A stretch of 64,000 bases of DNA. Source: an uncultured Collinsella sp. (GTDB taxonomy: Bacteria; Actinomycetota; Coriobacteriia; Coriobacteriales; Coriobacteriaceae). The notes below the pieces were generated by a model. That model saw only the letters and a program-made list of their open reading frames with translations. It had not been told where the DNA came from and did not search any database. Below, one piece after another: positions 59,513-64,000 of the stretch (its first letter is position 1; the number at the start of each line of letters is the position of its first letter). The stretch is from positions 157,114 through 221,113 of the forward strand of contig CAKUGY010000002.1 in assembly GCA_934654835.1 (NCBI GenBank), written 5' to 3'. The position numbers were made by a program, and so were the translations under genes.

Positions 59513-61030
59513 CTAGTTGGTGCTCATTCGTTTTGCTGCGGATTCTACGTAGCTTGCCATCTCTTCGACGTTGCAGACGTCTTCGAAGCGGACGAGTTTG
59601 GATTCGAGTTCGGCGAGCTGGGTCGGGGCGACCGTGTTGGTGGCCTGCTCGAGCACGCGCATAGCCTCAAAGTCATCCTCGGGCACGTCGAGGCCCAGGG
59701 CGTCGCAGCAGGCGCGCGGGAACTTGTAGGGGCTGGCGGTCGAAAGCAGCACGCGCGCCTTGGCGCCCTCGGCGGGGGCGATCTGCTCAAAGACGTGATA
59801 GCCGCAAGCGGTGTGCGGGTCGATCACGTAGCCGTTGGCGTCCCAGCAGCTCTTGATAGCGGCGCGAACCTCGTCCTCGCTGGCCCAGCCGCAGCCAAAC
59901 ACGCTCTGAATCTTTGCCAGCAGCTCGGCGGGCACCTCGTAGCGACCAGTCTGGGCGAGCTGCTCCATAAGGCCGGCAACGAGCTCACAGTCACCGTCGG
60001 ACAGGAAGTACAGCATGCGCTCCAGGTTGGAGCTAATAAGGATGTCCATCGACGGCGAGATGGTCGTGAAGAACGGACGGTTGCGGTCGTAGACGCCGGT
60101 GGTCAAGAAGTCGGCGAGCACGTTGTTCTTGTCGCTCGCCACGACGAGCTTGGCGACGGGCAGGCCCATGCGCTTAGCATAGTAGCCGGCCAGGATATCG
60201 CCAAAGTTGCCGGTGGGCACGCAGAACTCAACGGCGTCGCCGGCCTCGATGGCGCCGGCGCGCAGCAGCTGCGCATAGGCGGCAAAGTAGTAGACGACCT
60301 GCGGCACCAGACGGCCGACGTTGATGGAGTTGGCGCTCGAAAGCACGGTGCCGGCGGCCTCAAGGCGCTCGGCAAGCTCCTTATCGGCAAAGATGCGCTT
60401 GACGGCGCTCTGGGCGTCGTCGAAGTTGCCACGGATGCCGCAGACGGCGACGTTGGCGCCCTCCTGCGTGGACATCTGCAGGTTCTGGACGCGGCTGACC
60501 TTGCCCTCGGGATAAAAGACGGTGATGCCCGTGCCCGGAGCGTCGGCAAAACCGGCGAGTGCGGCCTTGCCCGTGTCGCCCGACGTGGCGGTGACGATCA
60601 TGATGCGCTCGGCGCCGCCGTCCTTGGCGGAGGTGCGGGCCATCAGGCGGGGGAGCATCTGCAGGGCGACGTCCTTAAAGGCGCTCGTGGGACCGCCAAA
60701 GAGCTCCATCACATAGGTCTGAGGGGCGTCGGCGCCCGGTGCTGCGTCGAGTTTGACGAGCGGCGTGACCTCTTCGCTCGCAAACGTGCCGCGGTATGCC
60801 TCGTCGACACACGCCGAAATTTCTTCGGACGTGTAATCATTCAGTAACATTCCCAACACATCTTGAGCGATTTCAAAGTACGATTTATCTGCAAGCGAGC
60901 TGATATCGAGCTGCTGGGTGCCCAGCTCGTCCGAGACAAACAAACCCCCGTCGGGAGCGATGCCGGTACGGATTGCCACCTTACTTGAGCACGATAAAGT
61001 GCGTCCTCGTGTACTATGATAAGTTCCCAT
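59513..61030 (-). CDS. thrC: Threonine synthase
   Basis: The 505-residue PLP enzyme has the PLP-Lys motif FGGPTSAFKDVALQ near residue 115, the phosphate-binding TSGDTGKAA segment, and CVPTGNFGDILAGYYAKRMG. It converts phosphohomoserine to threonine. Length fits the longer (yeast/E. coli-type) class. GGAGCAGTGTTAT before ATG 61030 provides a ribosome site. It diverges from lysC. Confidence 0.92.
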   Translation of the reverse strand: MGTYHSTRGRTLSCSSKVAIRTGIAPDGGLFVSDELGTQQLDISSLADKSYFEIAQDVLGMLLNDYTSEEISACVDEAYRGTFASEEVTPLVKLDAAPGADAPQTYVMELFGGPTSAFKDVALQMLPRLMARTSAKDGGAERIMIVTATSGDTGKAALAGFADAPGTGITVFYPEGKVSRVQNLQMSTQEGANVAVCGIRGNFDDAQSAVKRIFADKELAERLEAAGTVLSSANSINVGRLVPQVVYYFAAYAQLLRAGAIEAGDAVEFCVPTGNFGDILAGYYAKRMGLPVAKLVVASDKNNVLADFLTTGVYDRNRPFFTTISPSMDILISSNLERMLYFLSDGDCELVAGLMEQLAQTGRYEVPAELLAKIQSVFGCGWASEDEVRAAIKSCWDANGYVIDPHTACGYHVFEQIAPAEGAKARVLLSTASPYKFPRACCDALGLDVPEDDFEAMRVLEQATNTVAPTQLAELESKLVRFEDVCNVEEMASYVESAAKRMSTN

Positions 61031-61134
61031 ATAACACTGCTCCTCGGATGCCTTGGTCCCAATCGGTGAAACAATGGTATCAGAGCGCGCAAAATAGGTT
61101 CGCAGAGGCTTTTTAGAAAGGTAACCTCAAGTCC

Positions 61135-62523
61135 ATGATTAAGATTGCCAAGTTTGGCGGCTCGTCGGTCGCCGACGCCGAACACTTTAAGAAGATCAAG
61201 GCCATTGTCGACGCCGACCCTGCCCGCCGTTTTGTGGTGGTTTCTGCCTGCGGTCGCCGCTTTAAGGGCGACACCAAGGTGACCGACCTGCTCTACTTGG
61301 TCAACGCGCACGTCAAGTATCACGTTTCGTGCGAGGAACTGCTCGAGGATATCGGCCAGCGCTATTTTGATATCGCCGACGAGCTGGAGCTCACCTATCC
61401 CATCCGCGAGGAGTTTGCGGCCTTTGCCGAGCGCGCCCGCTCGGGCGGCTACTCCACCGAGGAGCTCGTGAGCCGCGGCGAGTACTTTACCGCCCGCCTC
61501 ATGGCCGAGTACCTAGGCCTGCCGTTCCTGGATGCCGCGACGGTCGTGGCGTTCCATCATGACGGTTCGCTCAGCATGAACCGCACCTCCGAGCTGGTGC
61601 AGGAGTACGGCCAGCAGGGCGGCTTTGTCATGCCCGGCTTCTACGGCGCGACCCGCGAGGGCCAGATCAAACTGCTCGACCGTGGCGGCGGCGACATTTC
61701 CGGTGCCATTCTGGCCAAGTGCCTGGGCGCCGATTTGTACGAGAACTGGACCGACGTCTCTGGCTTCTATTCTGCCGACCCGCGCATTGTGCCCGAGGCT
61801 CAGCCCATCGCCCGCGTTACCTACGAGGAGCTGCGCGAGCTTTCGTATATGGGCGCGAGCGTCCTGCACGAGGAGGCCGTGTTCCCCGTGCGCGAGGCCG
61901 GTATTCCGCTGGTCATCAAGAACACCAACGCGCCGCAGGACCCCGGCACCATCATTAGCGAGACGGCCGACGAGGGCGAGGCCGAGCCCATCATTACCGG
62001 CGTGACCGGCAAGCGCGGTTTTGTCGCCATCAACGTTGCCCGCGACCGTACCAAGCCGCGCGTCGGCTTTATGCGCCGCGCGCTTTCGGTGTTCGAGCGC
62101 TATGACGTCTCCGTCGAGCACATGCCCACCGGTGTTGACCGTTTTGGCGCCGTGGTGCAGGAAGAGGACGTGCACGATTCGCTGTACTCGCTCGTGGGCG
62201 ACATCCAGAAGGAAGTCGAGCCGCTCGAGATTGAGGTCGTCGAGGGCCTGGCGCTCATCGCGACGGTCGGCCGCAACCTGCGCGGTCGTGCCGGCATCTC
62301 CGGCCACCTGTTTGGCATGCTTGGCCAGGCGGGCGTGAGCGTGCGTATGATTTCGCAGAGCTGCGACGAGATCAACATCATCATCGGCGTGGAGGAGAAG
62401 GACTTCGACCTGGCGATCCAGACCATCTACCGTGCTTTCTCGGACGAGAACGGCATCGTGAAGGTCTCCGATCTGGAGCCCAGCGCGCTGCTCGAGCCTG
62501 CCCTGGCCGTGCTCAAAAAGTAG
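61135..62523 (+). CDS. lysC: Aspartate kinase
   Basis: The 462-residue enzyme begins with KFGGSSVADA. It has the kinase core to about residue 285 (NWTDVSGFYSADPRIV) and two ACT domains at the C-terminus (GVTGKRGFVAINVARD, VEGLALIATVGRNLRGRAG). It phosphorylates aspartate, the first step to lysine, threonine and methionine, and is usually inhibited by an end product through the ACT domains. It diverges from thrC across 104 bases, with asd downstream. Confidence 0.92.
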   Translation: MIKIAKFGGSSVADAEHFKKIKAIVDADPARRFVVVSACGRRFKGDTKVTDLLYLVNAHVKYHVSCEELLEDIGQRYFDIADELELTYPIREEFAAFAERARSGGYSTEELVSRGEYFTARLMAEYLGLPFLDAATVVAFHHDGSLSMNRTSELVQEYGQQGGFVMPGFYGATREGQIKLLDRGGGDISGAILAKCLGADLYENWTDVSGFYSADPRIVPEAQPIARVTYEELRELSYMGASVLHEEAVFPVREAGIPLVIKNTNAPQDPGTIISETADEGEAEPIITGVTGKRGFVAINVARDRTKPRVGFMRRALSVFERYDVSVEHMPTGVDRFGAVVQEEDVHDSLYSLVGDIQKEVEPLEIEVVEGLALIATVGRNLRGRAGISGHLFGMLGQAGVSVRMISQSCDEINIIIGVEEKDFDLAIQTIYRAFSDENGIVKVSDLEPSALLEPALAVLKK

Positions 62524-62533
62524 CGGCCGCCCC

Positions 62534-62566
62534 GGTAGATTTTTGGGACATGCCTGAAAATCTACC
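62534..62566 (+). repeat. GGGACATGCC-loop hairpin (copy E1), possible terminator
   Basis: GGTAGATTTT pairs with AAAATCTACC around TGGGACATGCCTG, 11 bases after the lysC stop, followed by TTTT. It could terminate lysC transcripts. Confidence 0.65.
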
Positions 62567-62578
62567 TTTTGGCGCCTG

Positions 62579-62609
62579 AGTAGATTTTGAGGCATGTCCC
62601 AAAAAACTA
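62579..62609. repeat. GGGACATGCC-loop hairpin (copy E2)
   Basis: GAGTAGATTTTGAGGCATGTC and the partner AAAAAACTACT form an imperfect hairpin in opposite reading to E1, 13 bases downstream of it. Together the pair resembles a REP doublet. Confidence 0.6.
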
Positions 62610-62641
62610 CTGCGGGGCGTTTCGTTTCGGTTTCGTTTCGG

Positions 62642-62672
62642 CGGGGCGGGTTTTATATCCGCCCCGTTCTTG
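62642..62672 (+). terminator. GC-rich hairpin before asd
   Basis: CGGGGCGG pairs with CCGCCCCG around a short TTTTATAT loop, followed by TTCTTG. It is probably a second terminator between lysC and asd. Confidence 0.55.
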
Positions 62673-62742
62673 TATAAACTGGGGCACACTATTGAGTCCG
62701 CTAAGCGTGCGGGCTAAAGCCGCGACCTTTAAAGGGGGAAGC

Positions 62743-63768
62743 ATGAAACAGTACACGGTTGCTATTTTGGGCGCGACGGGAGCCGTGGGCACCCAGATGC
62801 TCGAGTGCCTGAACGAGCAGGAGTTTCCGGTCGGTAAGCTCAAGCTGCTGGCGAGCGCACGCTCTGCGGGTAAGACCGTCGAGTTCCGCGGCGAGCGGGT
62901 TGTGATCGAGGAAGCTTGCCCCGAGGCCTTTGAGGGCTGCGACATCGTGCTCGGTGCTGCTGGCGACGATATCGCCAAGGAGCTGCTGCCCGAGGCCGTC
63001 AAGCGTGGCGCCGTCGTGGTCGACAACAGCCATGCTTTCCGCCTGGATCCCGAGGTGCCGCTGGTCGTGCCCGAGATCAACGCCGACGACATCAAGTGGC
63101 ATCATGGTCTCATTGCCAACCCCAACTGCGCGACCATCATCGGCCTGGTTCCCACCTGGCCGCTGCATCAGCTTGCAGGCGTGAAGCGCATGATTGTCTC
63201 GACGTATCAGGCTGCTTCGGGCGCCGGCGCGCCCGGCATGGCCGAGCTCGAGGCCCAGCTGGCCGCTCTGGGCCGTGGCGAGGAGATTCCCGAGCCGCGC
63301 GCCTTTGCCGCCCAGCTGGCGAGCAACCTGATTCCGCAGATCGGCGGCGTCAAGGAGGAGGGCTTCACTTCCGAGGAGATGAAGCTGCAGAACGAGGGCC
63401 GCAAGATCATGCACCTGCCCGAGCTGCGCGTGAACTGCACCTGCGTGCGCGTGCCCGTGCTGCGTTCGCACTCCGAGAGCATTACGCTCGAGTTTGAGCG
63501 CGACATTACGGTCGAGGAGGCCCGTGCTGCGCTGGCTGCCGCTCCCGGCGTCAAGCTGGTCGACGATATGGCTGCCGAGGATGCGCACGATCGCTTCCCC
63601 ATGCCGATGGATACGTCCGACCAGGACCTGATCTGGGTCGGCCGCGTGCGTCGCGACATCTCGAACCCCGAGGCCGCGCGCGGCATCACCTTCTGGTGCT
63701 GCGGCGACCAAATCCGTAAGGGCGCGGCAACCAACGCCGTCCAGATCGCCAAGCTGCTCTGCGAGTAG
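62743..63768 (+). CDS. asd: Aspartate-semialdehyde dehydrogenase
   Basis: The 341-residue enzyme has the NADPH loop ILGATGAVGTQM, the catalytic Cys in NPNCATI, and the substrate segment TYQAASGAGAPGM. It reduces aspartyl phosphate made by LysC. AAAGGGGGAA precedes ATG 62743; the in-frame ATG at 62587 is unsupported. Hairpins separate it from lysC, so it likely has its own promoter. Confidence 0.93.
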   Translation: MKQYTVAILGATGAVGTQMLECLNEQEFPVGKLKLLASARSAGKTVEFRGERVVIEEACPEAFEGCDIVLGAAGDDIAKELLPEAVKRGAVVVDNSHAFRLDPEVPLVVPEINADDIKWHHGLIANPNCATIIGLVPTWPLHQLAGVKRMIVSTYQAASGAGAPGMAELEAQLAALGRGEEIPEPRAFAAQLASNLIPQIGGVKEEGFTSEEMKLQNEGRKIMHLPELRVNCTCVRVPVLRSHSESITLEFERDITVEEARAALAAAPGVKLVDDMAAEDAHDRFPMPMDTSDQDLIWVGRVRRDISNPEAARGITFWCCGDQIRKGAATNAVQIAKLLCE

Positions 63769-63802
63769 CGGCGGAGCTGTCCGGCGGGGGCTGGGCTTAG
63801 TT

Positions 63803-63826
63803 TTCAGAACGTCCTCGACCATGTGT
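63803..63826 (+). repeat. Half of a family A element (copy A4)
   Basis: CAGAACGTCCTCG followed by ACCATGT matches the left core of A1, 35 bases after the asd stop and in the same orientation, but no complementary outer arm or right core follows. It looks like a truncated element. Confidence 0.5.
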
Positions 63827-63833
63827 GGCGCTC

Positions 63834-64000
63834 CTATTTGGCAAGGCCTTTTTTGGAATTCATTTTTCGCTCCGCCTCGAAGGCCTGCCTGTCCCAATCG
63901 AGCGGAAGTCCCGCCTCGACCCATGCCTCGTAGGCCCTCCTTATGGGCTTCAGGTCCCTTTGGCCCCTCTCCAGCATCGAGATGTACTTCTCGCTGGTTC
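63834..64000 (-). CDS. Helix-turn-helix protein, C-terminal part only
   Basis: The frame enters at the window end and stops at 63834-63836. It encodes about 55 residues starting SEKYISMLERGQR, which resembles the recognition-helix end of an XRE-type domain, then a helical tail ending NSKKGLAK. The rest lies beyond the window, so identity is uncertain. Confidence 0.45.
   Translation of the reverse strand, partial: TSEKYISMLERGQRDLKPIRRAYEAWVEAGLPLDWDRQAFEAERKMNSKKGLAK

Overview
The window reads as a chromosomal segment of a high-GC, anaerobic, gut-type actinobacterium of the class Coriobacteriia, most likely Collinsella or a close relative. The basis is gene content: a tagatose-6-phosphate pathway beside Leloir genes, an agmatine deiminase cluster, pyruvate formate-lyase, a flavodiiron protein and a seven-helix membrane LuxR regulator. 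Short intergenic hairpins are very frequent. The genus is an inference. No rRNA, tRNA or CRISPR array was seen.

Layout. 1-11.5 kb is sugar catabolism: the lacB end, lacX, lacC, the galK-galT operon with a divergent LacI-type regulator and three operator-like sites, a flavodiiron protein, a repeat-flanked AAA ATPase, and a DeoR regulator divergent from a GatY-type tagatose-bisphosphate aldolase. 11.7-19.2 kb holds a HAD phosphatase, an AraC regulator, a one-polypeptide NUDIX-Vsr fusion, a BceAB-like ABC transporter and the membrane LuxR protein. 19.5-25.6 kb is agmatine/putrescine catabolism with two paralogous antiporters but no carbamate kinase.

26.2-38.6 kb is the most unusual region. It encodes a transglutaminase-like protein, a large receptor kinase, an acidic protein plus a membrane protein, an FHA protein, a second kinase, and a vWA / PP2C / zinc-ribbon-kinase triad like TerY-P and E. 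coli YegL/YegK/YegI. Four transcription units here are preceded by the palindrome TTCAGCTGAA, starting exactly 41 nt upstream of a -10-like hexamer each time. This suggests one dedicated regulon.

38.6-64 kb is mostly core metabolism: GNAT, DAHP synthase, MarR plus a heterodimeric ABC exporter, an SDR with a KDG permease, a pyruvate formate-lyase split into a catalytic subunit and an 83-residue glycyl-radical subunit, DegV, PFL activase, a beta-lactamase-fold protein, MTA/SAH nucleosidase, EngB, an XRE regulator, a small AT-rich insert bounded by 48-bp direct repeats, then thrB, thrC, lysC and asd.

The non-coding layer is rich. Long nested hairpins follow several genes. They have locus-specific stems around conserved internal sequences and fall into two main families: A (core CGTCCTCGGACATG) and B (core with TCTGMCGTTCARCTTC). 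The well-formed copies all have the same orientation as the gene upstream. There are also short hairpins with GGGACA in the loop, a duplicated ~230-bp element, a 256-bp element with 45-bp terminal inverted repeats, and four 19-bp tandem repeats before the ATPase gene.
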